64,000 bases of DNA from Eubacteriales bacterium (GTDB lineage: Bacteria; Bacillota; Clostridia; Christensenellales; Aristaeellaceae): positions 1-64,000 of the forward strand of contig JAQUWD010000004.1 in the NCBI GenBank assembly GCA_028693055.1, given 5' to 3'. A program made the translations under genes and the position numbers. How positions within the stretch are numbered: position 1 is the stretch's first letter; each line of letters begins with the position of its first letter. Positions 48,698 through 56,604 of the stretch are shown here, one piece after another. The notes beneath the pieces were generated by a model. The model made no database searches. It saw only the letters and a program-made list of their open reading frames with translations, and had not been told where the DNA came from.

Positions 48698-51289
48698 TTA
48701 CTTTGCCGGGCAAAGAATGCGATATTCACCCGGCTTTAGCGTGAGCCGTCCATCCTTTATGTTCGTGGGTGCTCCGTTCAGCAGCAGGGTTTGGGACGAA
48801 ACCGGCAGTACAAAATCCGCCTGGCAGCCGAAGGGCACCCGCAGCTCGTACTCCATTCCCTCTTGGGTATGCTTCCAGCCGCAGGCATAGCGGCCAGAGG
48901 CGGAATCAAACTCGCAGCGCGCCCACTCCAGCCGTTCATCCGGATGGGGAGCGAATACCGCCTGCCTAAAGCCGGGGGCGCTCTCCGAGGCCTTTAGCCC
49001 GCACATCTGGGTTTCCATCCATTCCACAATGGAGCCATAGGCATAGTGGTTAAGGCTGTTCATGCCTGTATCGCTGATTTTTCCGTCGGGCAGGACGGAG
49101 TTCCACCGCTCCCAGATGGTGGTAGCCCCCATGTTGACCTCGTAAAGCCAGCTGGGGTAATCCTCGTTGAGCAGCAGCGTATAGGCCAGATCATTCATAC
49201 CGTTCTGGGTCAGGGCCTTCAGCAGGAAATAGGTGCCTACGAAGCCCGTATCCAGATGATTGGAGCGCTGAGCGATTCGCTGGCCCAGATCGCGCGCAAG
49301 CCGCGCGTGGCTTGCCTGTGGCACAAGCTCCAAGCAAAGAGCCAGCGCCATAGCCGTTTGGGTACGCTCGGCCACCCTACCGGTGGAGGTAAAGAACTCC
49401 TTTTGGAAGGCAGTTTTCACCTCGGCAGCTAGACGGACATATTTTGCTTGCTCGTTAGCAAGCCCTAAGGCTCCGGCAGCCTTTGCGGTCAGACTGGCGG
49501 AATAGTAATAATATGCGGAAGCCACATAGTAGGGGTCCGTGCCGCCGAAGCAAGAGCCGGCAATGGGATTGTCCAGCGCAAGCCAATCGGCGAAATGGAA
49601 GCCGCTATTCCATAAGCGTGCGCCGCCATGGGCTTCGTCCTGCGCCCAAATCCAGTCCGTCCACAGACGCATGTTGTTGAATTGCTGCTTGAGCATCGCT
49701 GTATCTCCATAATGAAGATACAGCGTCCATGGAATGCCCGTAGCCGCATCGCCCCAAGCACAGGAGCCGTGTTCTCCTTCGGGTTGTCCCAGCAGTCGCT
49801 TGCAGCGATCCAACACATCGGGCACCACAAAGGGTACGGAGCCGTTCAGCTTTTTCTGCTCGGCCAGCATATCAGAAAGGAATTTGTTGTAAAAGGAAGC
49901 CGTATCCATGAAGAAGGAAGCCGTAGGCGTAAATACATGAGCGTCGCCCGTCCAGCCCAGCCGCTCGTCCCGCTGCGGGCAATCGGTTGGCACGTCCACA
50001 AAGTTGCCGAGGGCGCCCCAATAGGCGTTCTGAACCAAACGATTGAGCTTAGCGTTGGAGGTTTCCAGCCTGCCGGTCACGGGCAGGTCGCTGTGAACCA
50101 CGCAGCCCGTAAAATCCTGCAAACGGATCTCCTCAATGCCTTCCACCAGAATATATCGGAAGCCGAAGAAGGTAAAGCGCGGACGAACGTGAGCGGGCTG
50201 ACCGGCTGATACAAAGGTATAGGCAGCCTTTGCGGAGCGCAGGTTTTCCCGATAAAAGCAATCGTTCTGCAGGATTTCACCATATTTGAGGTGAACCTCT
50301 CGGCCTGCCGGCAGGTCGCAGTCAAATTCCACCCAGCCGGTCATTTCCTGCTCGAAGTCGATCACCCACTCCCCGGCAGGGGTATGAATGAGCTTCTTGG
50401 CGGGCAGACGGTCGCAGACCCGCAGCGGCGGGGAAAGCCGCGCCGTTGGCTGGCCTTGAGGCGCTTCAGCCAAAATCGCGTTTTTGACCGGCTGACTGCT
50501 CTGCGCTAAACGCTCGTCATAAACCTCGCCGTCATAAATGCTGCTGGCAAGAACCGGACCGGGACGGCAAAGCCAGCTTTCATCGGAAGCGATGATTTCT
50601 TCTTTGCCGTCGGCGTAGGTGAGATGCAGCTCTAGCAGCATTTGCATTTGGCTACCGTAAAGATTGCCGGAAAGCTCGTTGAGACCGAATCGCCCCTTAT
50701 ACCAGCCGTTTCCCAGCAGCATGTCCAGCTGATTATCGCCTAGGCGAAGCAAGTGGGTAACATCGAAGGTCTGGTATTGAATCCAAGTTTCATAGTCGTT
50801 ATAAAAAGGGGTCAGCACCTCGTCCGTTGGGTTTTCACCGTTTAAGGCAAGCTCATAAAGGCCCAGCCCAACCGTATAAATTCGAGCGCGAACAGGTTGC
50901 TGCTCTAGTGTGAACTGCTTGAACAGCACGGGATGCTCTTCCATGGGCGCCGCAACCCAGCGCGCCGTCCACGGCTCCTCCATTTTTGCGGTTTCAAACC
51001 AAGCGGCTTCGCTTAAGGCCCGTTCACCGTCTATACTTTCCACCTCCACCCGCCAGAAATAACGGGTACGGGGCCGTAAGGCGAGGGGAAGACAAAAGCC
51101 CAAGGAGGAAAGATCAGCCCGGGCGCCGCTATCGTAAACCATGGCCGAAAAATCGGACTGCAGGGAAACCTGTATCCGCGCTGCTTTTTGACAGCTCTTT
51201 CCCTCTGTAATCCAGCTTAGGCTGGGATGCTCCATCGAATAACCCATAGGATTGGTTAAATGATTGGTTTGCATTCTGCGGATTTCCAT
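48698..51289 (-). CDS. Alpha-L-rhamnosidase, glycoside hydrolase family 78
   Basis: An 863-residue GH78 enzyme without signal peptide, an inverting alpha-L-rhamnosidase. Domains in order: N-terminal beta-sandwich with Fn3-like part (about 1-110), carbohydrate-binding module (about 130-300, with GLGLYELALNGENPTDEVLTPFYNDYETWIQYQTFDVT), beta domain, (alpha/alpha)6 barrel with FVDVPTDCPQRDERLGWTGDAH (catalytic-region acids), and a C-terminal beta-sandwich. The start at 51289 has GGAGG about 8 bases upstream. It stands alone between dap genes and the DegV pair; the Lpl-type locus nearby probably handles related plant glycans. Confidence 0.93.
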   Translation of the reverse strand: MEIRRMQTNHLTNPMGYSMEHPSLSWITEGKSCQKAARIQVSLQSDFSAMVYDSGARADLSSLGFCLPLALRPRTRYFWRVEVESIDGERALSEAAWFETAKMEEPWTARWVAAPMEEHPVLFKQFTLEQQPVRARIYTVGLGLYELALNGENPTDEVLTPFYNDYETWIQYQTFDVTHLLRLGDNQLDMLLGNGWYKGRFGLNELSGNLYGSQMQMLLELHLTYADGKEEIIASDESWLCRPGPVLASSIYDGEVYDERLAQSSQPVKNAILAEAPQGQPTARLSPPLRVCDRLPAKKLIHTPAGEWVIDFEQEMTGWVEFDCDLPAGREVHLKYGEILQNDCFYRENLRSAKAAYTFVSAGQPAHVRPRFTFFGFRYILVEGIEEIRLQDFTGCVVHSDLPVTGRLETSNAKLNRLVQNAYWGALGNFVDVPTDCPQRDERLGWTGDAHVFTPTASFFMDTASFYNKFLSDMLAEQKKLNGSVPFVVPDVLDRCKRLLGQPEGEHGSCAWGDAATGIPWTLYLHYGDTAMLKQQFNNMRLWTDWIWAQDEAHGGARLWNSGFHFADWLALDNPIAGSCFGGTDPYYVASAYYYYSASLTAKAAGALGLANEQAKYVRLAAEVKTAFQKEFFTSTGRVAERTQTAMALALCLELVPQASHARLARDLGQRIAQRSNHLDTGFVGTYFLLKALTQNGMNDLAYTLLLNEDYPSWLYEVNMGATTIWERWNSVLPDGKISDTGMNSLNHYAYGSIVEWMETQMCGLKASESAPGFRQAVFAPHPDERLEWARCEFDSASGRYACGWKHTQEGMEYELRVPFGCQADFVLPVSSQTLLLNGAPTNIKDGRLTLKPGEYRILCPAK

Positions 51290-51388
51290 TGGTTTATCCT
51301 CCATTTGTAGATCTGAAGATAAGTTGCCTCACCAATGGAAAACAGTATGGCATTGACGGTAGCGGATGTCAAGAACAATGCGGCTTGC

Positions 51389-52228
51389 TTACGCTTCTTT
51401 TTCTACCCATGCCAGCGTCAGGCAGCCCGGCCCCGTATGAGTGCCGATAACGCTGCCCACTCCCATTTCCCGGATGGCGTTCTCCGGCACGCCCCCGGCT
51501 ACAAGGGCAATTCTCAGCTTTTCCATAGCCGCGGGAGCGTTACACGAGGCTAGATAAACGGGATAGGCTGGATCGATGCTTTGGGTGATTTGCTCCAAAA
51601 ACCAACCGTATGCTTTTTTGTGTCCCCGAGCCATGCCCTGCTGGGCGACCTTGCCGTCTACAATGCTGAGAAGGGGCTTCATGTACAGCAAGTCGCCTAC
51701 CTTCGCCGCGCCGCCGCTGATGCGTCCCCCTAAGGCTAAATGCTTGAGGCTTTCTACCTGAGCTGATAGCCTCAACCGAGGAATCAGCGCTTCCAACGCT
51801 TTGGCAACTTCAGCCGCGTCCATGCCGTCAGCCCGGAGACGAACCGCCTCCTGTACCAGCAGCGCCTCTCCTACATTGCCGCTTAGGCTGTCTACAAGGT
51901 GCACCCGTTCCGGCTGGGACTGTAAATCCCGGGCGATAGAGGCGCTTTGCCAAGTGCCGGATACCTTGCTGCTGCCGGTGATGCAGAGCACCTCCTCTCC
52001 GGCTTTTAGCACGGTGCGAAACGCCTTGTCAAAGCTGTCCGGGCTGGCTTGGCTGGTCTTGGGCAGCTCGCCTGCTTCCAGCCGCTCATAGAACTCTTCC
52101 CGGGTGATGGTCACATCGTCCAGATAGCTGTACATTCCAAAGATCACATGGAGGGGAACCACGGTGACGCCCATTTTGGCGGCTTCGTCGGCGCGGATAT
52201 CGCTCATGCTGTCGGTGATGATTTTCAT
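51389..52228 (-). CDS. DegV-family fatty-acid-binding protein coupled to a MarR regulator
   Basis: A 279-residue DegV/FakB-like protein: MKIITDSMSDIRADEAAKMGVTVVPLHVIFG, PKTSQASPDSFDKAF, ITGSSKVSGTWQSA, VDSLSGNVGEALL, LALGGRISGGAAKVGDLLYMKPLLSI and VIGTHTGPGCLTLAWV. It binds a fatty acid for phosphorylation by FakA. The start overlaps the MarR gene by ATGA, so a fatty-acid carrier and a FabT-like regulator are made together; this is strong support for a role in use of exogenous fatty acids. Only about 300 residues long like the other DegV here, but not especially similar in sequence. Confidence 0.92.
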   Translation of the reverse strand: MKIITDSMSDIRADEAAKMGVTVVPLHVIFGMYSYLDDVTITREEFYERLEAGELPKTSQASPDSFDKAFRTVLKAGEEVLCITGSSKVSGTWQSASIARDLQSQPERVHLVDSLSGNVGEALLVQEAVRLRADGMDAAEVAKALEALIPRLRLSAQVESLKHLALGGRISGGAAKVGDLLYMKPLLSIVDGKVAQQGMARGHKKAYGWFLEQITQSIDPAYPVYLASCNAPAAMEKLRIALVAGGVPENAIREMGVGSVIGTHTGPGCLTLAWVEKEA

Positions 52229-52674
52229 TGTTCGTTCTCCTTTGTCATAAAATAGCCGTCTACTCTTTGCAGGGCATGAACCAAGGCGGAGAGCTCCTCC
52301 GAGGACAGATCGCCGATGATTGCGTCCGTCATTTCATGGTGAAAGGCCTGGTGCCGTTGGTTAACCGCCAGCCCGGCTTCGGTGGGAACCGTTCGGGCAA
52401 TCCGCTTGTCGGCAGGGTCCTTTGCTTGAAGCAGATAGCCTTTGTTTGTCAAAGTGCGCACGGCTACGGTGAGGGAACCGGGGGTGATGCGTAGGCGGGC
52501 GGCGATGTCGTTCATGGCGTTGTCGCCGGATTCCACGCCGTCGCATACCGCCTCGATCACGTGAATTTCGCGGATGGAGAGATTTTTTTCCGTCAGCGAT
52601 CGTTCCTCGATACGCATGATATGGTTGAACAGCTTGACAAGGGCTTGATTGATGGTTCCGTAGGCTTGTTCCAC
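52225..52674 (-). CDS. MarR-family regulator, FabT-like
   Basis: A 149-residue MarR winged-helix protein: LSIREIHVIEAV, NDIAARLRITPGSLTVAVRTLTNKGYLLQAKDPADKRIARTVPTEAGLAVNQRHQAFH. The DxR-R wing is present. FabT of streptococci belongs to this family and represses fatty-acid synthesis when bound to acyl-ACP. Here the gene is followed by a DegV protein and preceded by two palindromes with TTTGA-N3-TCAAA cores, close to the published FabT box, which I recall as having the TTTGATTATCAAA core. fab genes themselves are not in this window. Confidence 0.88.
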   Translation of the reverse strand: MEQAYGTINQALVKLFNHIMRIEERSLTEKNLSIREIHVIEAVCDGVESGDNAMNDIAARLRITPGSLTVAVRTLTNKGYLLQAKDPADKRIARTVPTEAGLAVNQRHQAFHHEMTDAIIGDLSSEELSALVHALQRVDGYFMTKENEQ

Positions 52675-52701
52675 AAGGCTGTCCCCCTTTCGAAGAATCC
52701 G

Positions 52702-52730
52702 TCAAATAGTTTGATATTCAAACTATTTGA
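52702..52730 (-). promoter_or_regulatory. 29-bp palindromic FabT-like operator
   Basis: A perfect 13-3-13 palindrome with arms TCAAATAGTTTGA and TCAAACTATTTGA. It lies in the leader of the MarR-DegV operon, 28 bases before the start codon. Confidence 0.85.
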
Positions 52731-52738
52731 GCTTAAAA

Positions 52739-52761
52739 AATGCTTTGAGTATCAAAGCATT
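52739..52761 (-). promoter_or_regulatory. 23-bp palindromic FabT-like operator at the transcript start
   Basis: A perfect 10-3-10 palindrome (AATGCTTTGA / TCAAAGCATT) lying 4 bases downstream of the -10 element. It shares the TTTGA-N3-TCAAA core with the second site at 52702-52730. Confidence 0.85.
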
Positions 52762-52765
52762 GTGA

Positions 52766-52794
52766 AGTATAGCACCGTTGCAATGGATTGTCAA
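52766..52794 (-). promoter_or_regulatory. Promoter of the MarR-DegV operon
   Basis: Minus-strand TTGACA (52789-52794), 17-base spacer, TATACT (52766-52771). Confidence 0.85.
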
Positions 52795-52834
52795 CGGTGG
52801 GGGAAAAGGCGGGGGCGGATATTCGAATTGCAGC

Positions 52835-52862
52835 TTGACAATCATGGTATTTCTTATATGAT
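52835..52862 (+). promoter_or_regulatory. Promoter of the YesM-like kinase gene
   Basis: TTGACA (52835-52840), 16-base spacer, TATGAT (52857-52862), about 27 bases before the kinase ATG. Confidence 0.65.
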
Positions 52863-52888
52863 TATCGTTATATCAATCAAAAGGATAA

Positions 52889-54592
52889 ATGTGTCGAGCT
52901 ATGAAAATGATGCTTGATCGTCGGCTGACGTTGGTGATTATTACCTCCATGCTAATGATATTGGTTGGCGTCGGCTATGCCTTTTTCTATTTCTATCAGT
53001 ATAGCATCAACCAGCAGGCGTACGAATACAGCGAGCAGGTGTTAACGGACGCGGCGGTAGAGCTAAACGCATATATTGAGGATCTATCCCAAAGCGGCTC
53101 CATGCTGGCCAATCAGGAAGAAATAGCGGAATTTATGTCGGGAACCACCTCCACGCGCTTTGCATTAGCTCAATCCACCCGCGCACAGATCACGGCGTTT
53201 GCCAACTATAAGCAAACCGTAACGGGAATTTATTTATTAGCGACGGATGGCACGCGAATTTCTGCAAAACCTGATCACGTGGACGCATACAGTGCGGAAC
53301 TGTTTCTAGCTTATCTAGAGCTATTGCGGACAAATGACTTAACAACGCCGACCTATGATGTGCGAATATCGTCAACTTGCCGAAAAGCACAGTACTTTAG
53401 CGTCATTGTGCCGGTGTTTCGTTCAATGGCGGCTCCGCAGATGTCGGACTATTTAGGTTCGGTCATCATCATATGCAATACAAAGCGGCTTCAAACGATT
53501 ATTCCAGCGTCGGCAAGAGAACGCCTGATGATTTTGGAAAACGATGAGAATCTGGTTTATTGCGGGAAGTCCGTCAGTATGCTGTCAAACGGGATAGAGC
53601 GTAAGAAAACGGATCCATCGGAGCAGCTACTATCCGTTACCCTGCCCAAAACTGGATGGACGCTGTATGTTGCCCATTCCACCGATACGGTAATGCAGCG
53701 TATCAACGAGATGGGCCTTTTCAGCATCCTAATTGCTGTTCTGACCATCGTGGTATTGCTCTTTTTGCTGATCGTGCTACGGCATTCTTTTGTCAATCCC
53801 ATCGTGGCGATTGCACGTCAGGCGGAACGCATCAATCGTTCTGGGGAAATTATTCATAACCCGTTGCCTAACGCCAGTGAGTTTACTATGCTGACGGACA
53901 ACATCAACGGTATGTTTGAACGCATAGAGGTCTTGAATAAAGAAAACCTGGCAGTAAAAACCGACTATTACAAAGAACGTATTCTATTGCTGCAAATGCA
54001 GATCAATCCTCATTTTTTATATAATAATCTGGAATGCATACGCGGCATGGCTGTGCTGGGACGAGAAAATGAAATACGGGAAATTGTTAGCCTTACAGCA
54101 AGTATTTATCGTTACAGCACAAATGCAGAGCATATGGTTCCGCTTTCTAAGGAACTTGACTGTGTAAACCACTATGCACGGATTATGGCGTTGCGGTACG
54201 ACCACCAATACGAAGTGCAAGTAAAAATATCGCCGGAGCTGTTAGGTACCATTATCCCCAAAATGCTTTTGCAGCCGTTGGTGGAGAACTCCTATACTCA
54301 CGGTTTTATTGCCGCAAACCGAAAAACGGGGCATATCGTTATTACCGCATGGAAGACGGAAGCCTGTTTGTGCATTTGCGTAGAAGACGACGGCAACGGC
54401 ATTCCAGAGAAAAACCTAGAAATGGTGAATACGGCGATGCTAAAAATTGATGAAGTTAGCGATCATATTGGGGTAGCCAACGTGCGTTCCAGACTGCGAT
54501 TGATTTTTGGAGACAAAGGATCGCTGGTATATAGCGCAAGAAACGAAGGCGGCGCTATAGCGACTGTCAAATTAGGACATATTGAAACCTGA
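52889..54592 (+). CDS. YesM-type sensor histidine kinase
   Basis: A 567-residue kinase: transmembrane helix (about 14-36), an extracytoplasmic dCache-like domain (about 40-275), second transmembrane helix (276-297), HAMP (297-350), then a His_kinase domain with phosphoacceptor His375 in QMQINPHFLYNNLECIRG and HATPase (DGNGIP, IGVANVRSRL). This is the LytS/YesM type that senses sugars or binding-protein complexes. The matching YesN-like regulator lies 4.5 kb downstream after the transporter genes. AAAAGGA precedes the ATG. Confidence 0.94.
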   Translation: MCRAMKMMLDRRLTLVIITSMLMILVGVGYAFFYFYQYSINQQAYEYSEQVLTDAAVELNAYIEDLSQSGSMLANQEEIAEFMSGTTSTRFALAQSTRAQITAFANYKQTVTGIYLLATDGTRISAKPDHVDAYSAELFLAYLELLRTNDLTTPTYDVRISSTCRKAQYFSVIVPVFRSMAAPQMSDYLGSVIIICNTKRLQTIIPASARERLMILENDENLVYCGKSVSMLSNGIERKKTDPSEQLLSVTLPKTGWTLYVAHSTDTVMQRINEMGLFSILIAVLTIVVLLFLLIVLRHSFVNPIVAIARQAERINRSGEIIHNPLPNASEFTMLTDNINGMFERIEVLNKENLAVKTDYYKERILLLQMQINPHFLYNNLECIRGMAVLGRENEIREIVSLTASIYRYSTNAEHMVPLSKELDCVNHYARIMALRYDHQYEVQVKISPELLGTIIPKMLLQPLVENSYTHGFIAANRKTGHIVITAWKTEACLCICVEDDGNGIPEKNLEMVNTAMLKIDEVSDHIGVANVRSRLRLIFGDKGSLVYSARNEGGAIATVKLGHIET

Positions 54593-54688
54593 ATATGCAA
54601 AACCCAAAAATACGATCGATTTAAATAAAATTTGAAAAACAATCTCCTATGCCGATATGCTACAATGCCGTCATAGGAGATGAAGAAA

Positions 54689-55642
54689 ATGAATGGTGAA
54701 AGACAGCTATCCGCTTCAGGAGTAACTGGAATCTGGCGACGGTTGGGTCGCGAAATATGGGACGCTCGGTTTATTTATTTGCTGTTGCTTCCCGGTATCT
54801 TGTATTTTGCTATTTTTCACTATGGGCCTATGAGCGGGCTGATGCTTGCTTTTAAAAAATTTAATGCGCGCTTGGGGATATGGGGCAGCGAGTGGATTGG
54901 GCTTAAAAACTTTGAGCGTATTTTTGCCACCCCGGCTGCGCTGAGCGCTATACGCAATACGTTTGAAATCAATATTTCTCGGCTGATTTTTCAGTTTCCC
55001 GTTCCGATTTTTTTGGCATTGTTGTTAAATGAAATGAGAGGAACCAGGCTAAAAAGAGTTTATCAAACGGTATATACGTTCCCGCATTTTTTATCATGGA
55101 TTGTGGTCTCCTCCGTTTTGCTTGACTTTATGAGTAATGGGGGAGCGGTGAACACAGTGCTGGTAGCGTTGGGCGGTAATCGTGTCAACTTTCTGTCCGA
55201 TACCAGCCTTTTCCGCCCGATTCTATATTTTACGCACAATTGGAAAGAAATGGGCTGGAATGCCATTATCTATATGGCCGCCATTGCCGGTATTGATCCC
55301 TCCCTTTATGAAGCGGCGACCGTCGATGGCGCGACCAAAGCCAAACAGGTTTGGCATATAACCCTTCCGGGTATTAAGCAGACCATCATCACCCTGTTTA
55401 TCCTTGAGGTGGGCCGCACGATGAACGCTGGGTTTGAGCAGATTTTTTACATGCAAAACGCTGCCGTCAAGCCGGTTTCGGAAATATTGGATACTTATAT
55501 CTACACGATTACCTTCCAATCAACCCCCTCCTATGGGTTTTCTACAGCGGTGGGAATGTTTAAGGCTGTTATCAATTTAGCCATGCTGGTGATTGCAAAT
55601 CGGGTTGTTAAATCGCTTAACGGTAGCGGTATGTTTGGTTGA
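54689..55642 (+). CDS. LplB/YteP-like sugar ABC transporter permease
   Basis: A 317-residue CUT1-type permease with six helices: FIYLLLLPGILYFAIFHYGPMSGLMLAFKKFNA near the N-terminus, EAA loop PSLYEAATVDGATKAKQVWHITLPGIKQTIITLFIL. The start at 54689 is preferred; the ATG at 54680 overlaps its own ribosome site. It forms the transporter with the next permease and the binding protein. An inverted repeat (CTCCTATG at 54644-54651 with CATAGGAG at 54672-54679) includes the ribosome site. Substrates of the family are plant-cell-wall oligosaccharides such as rhamnogalacturonan fragments. Confidence 0.92.
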   Translation: MNGERQLSASGVTGIWRRLGREIWDARFIYLLLLPGILYFAIFHYGPMSGLMLAFKKFNARLGIWGSEWIGLKNFERIFATPAALSAIRNTFEINISRLIFQFPVPIFLALLLNEMRGTRLKRVYQTVYTFPHFLSWIVVSSVLLDFMSNGGAVNTVLVALGGNRVNFLSDTSLFRPILYFTHNWKEMGWNAIIYMAAIAGIDPSLYEAATVDGATKAKQVWHITLPGIKQTIITLFILEVGRTMNAGFEQIFYMQNAAVKPVSEILDTYIYTITFQSTPSYGFSTAVGMFKAVINLAMLVIANRVVKSLNGSGMFG

Positions 55643-55658
55643 GGGGAGGAGAGGAAGC

Positions 55659-56552
55659 ATGGTGCAGGCAAGAAAAGCAAAACGGAATTCTCTAAACAAA
55701 AGAACGTTTGGAATGGTAGCGGTTACCTGCGTGTTGACGTTTACGGCGCTACTCATCCTTCTTCCCTTTTATAATTGTATTGTGATCTCTTTTGAATCTC
55801 CCCAGGCATATATGCTCCATCCGGTTTCCCTTTATCCTGTGGAATTCTCGCTAAAAAACTATAGCTATTTATTGGAAAAGGGGCAAATTGGCATCGGTTA
55901 TGTAAACACGATTTTTATTACGGTAACGGGCACCGTTTACGGTATGCTGATTTCTGTTATGACCGCTTACGCTTTTTCACGCAGACGCTTTCCAGGAAAA
56001 AAGGCGTTGTTTATGCTGATGATGTTCACCATGTTTTTTAGCGGCGGTATGGTACCCATGTATTTACAGTTAAAAGGCATGCGGTTGATTGATACCTTAT
56101 GGGGCGTTATTCTTCCGCTGGGCGTATCCACCTACAACATCATCATTCTAAAAAGCGGCTTTGAGCAAACCCCTATCGAGCTTGAGGAAGCGGCAAAGAT
56201 TGACGGTGCTAATGATTTGGTTATTTTCGTACGCATCATGCTCCCCTTACAGGGTGCGTTGCTGGCTACCTTTACGCTGTTTACGGCGGTTGCATACTGG
56301 AATGAATGGTTCTGGTCGATGCTACTGATCAATACCGGCTCCAAAATGACGCTGCAAACGGTGCTAAGGGCGATTATCTGCGAGGCTGCAGTAGACTCGG
56401 ACATCAATTCCGGAGACGCTGCAACGGAGGTATTCAGTCAGGGTGTCAAAATGGCAGCCGTTATTATGACCATGCTCCCGATTATGTGCTTCTACCCGTT
56501 TTTGCAAAAATACTTTGTAAAGGGCGTTTCGGTAGGCGCCGTTAAAATGTGA
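55659..56552 (+). CDS. YtcP/LplC-like sugar ABC transporter permease
   Basis: A 297-residue permease with six helices: NCIVISFESPQAYMLHPVSLYPVEFSLKNYSYLL (family hallmark after helix 1) and EAA loop PIELEEAAKIDGANDLVIFVRIMLPLQGALLATFTLF. I start at 55659 behind GAGGGGAGGAGAGGAAG; 22 upstream codons of the open frame overlap the first permease gene. No ATPase gene in the locus, as usual for the family. Confidence 0.93.
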   Translation: MVQARKAKRNSLNKRTFGMVAVTCVLTFTALLILLPFYNCIVISFESPQAYMLHPVSLYPVEFSLKNYSYLLEKGQIGIGYVNTIFITVTGTVYGMLISVMTAYAFSRRRFPGKKALFMLMMFTMFFSGGMVPMYLQLKGMRLIDTLWGVILPLGVSTYNIIILKSGFEQTPIELEEAAKIDGANDLVIFVRIMLPLQGALLATFTLFTAVAYWNEWFWSMLLINTGSKMTLQTVLRAIICEAAVDSDINSGDAATEVFSQGVKMAAVIMTMLPIMCFYPFLQKYFVKGVSVGAVKM

Positions 56553-56557
56553 TATCA

Positions 56558-56581
56558 AACGTGTTCCGGCACGGACACGTT
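56558..56581 (+). other. Short hairpin before the binding-protein gene
   Basis: Near-perfect stem (AACGTGT-CCG with CGGACACGTT, one bulged T) and A8 afterwards, placed 24 bases before the binding-protein ATG. It may act in transcript processing. Confidence 0.45.
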
Positions 56582-56604
56582 AAAAAAAAGAAAGGTGGAT
56601 TCCC

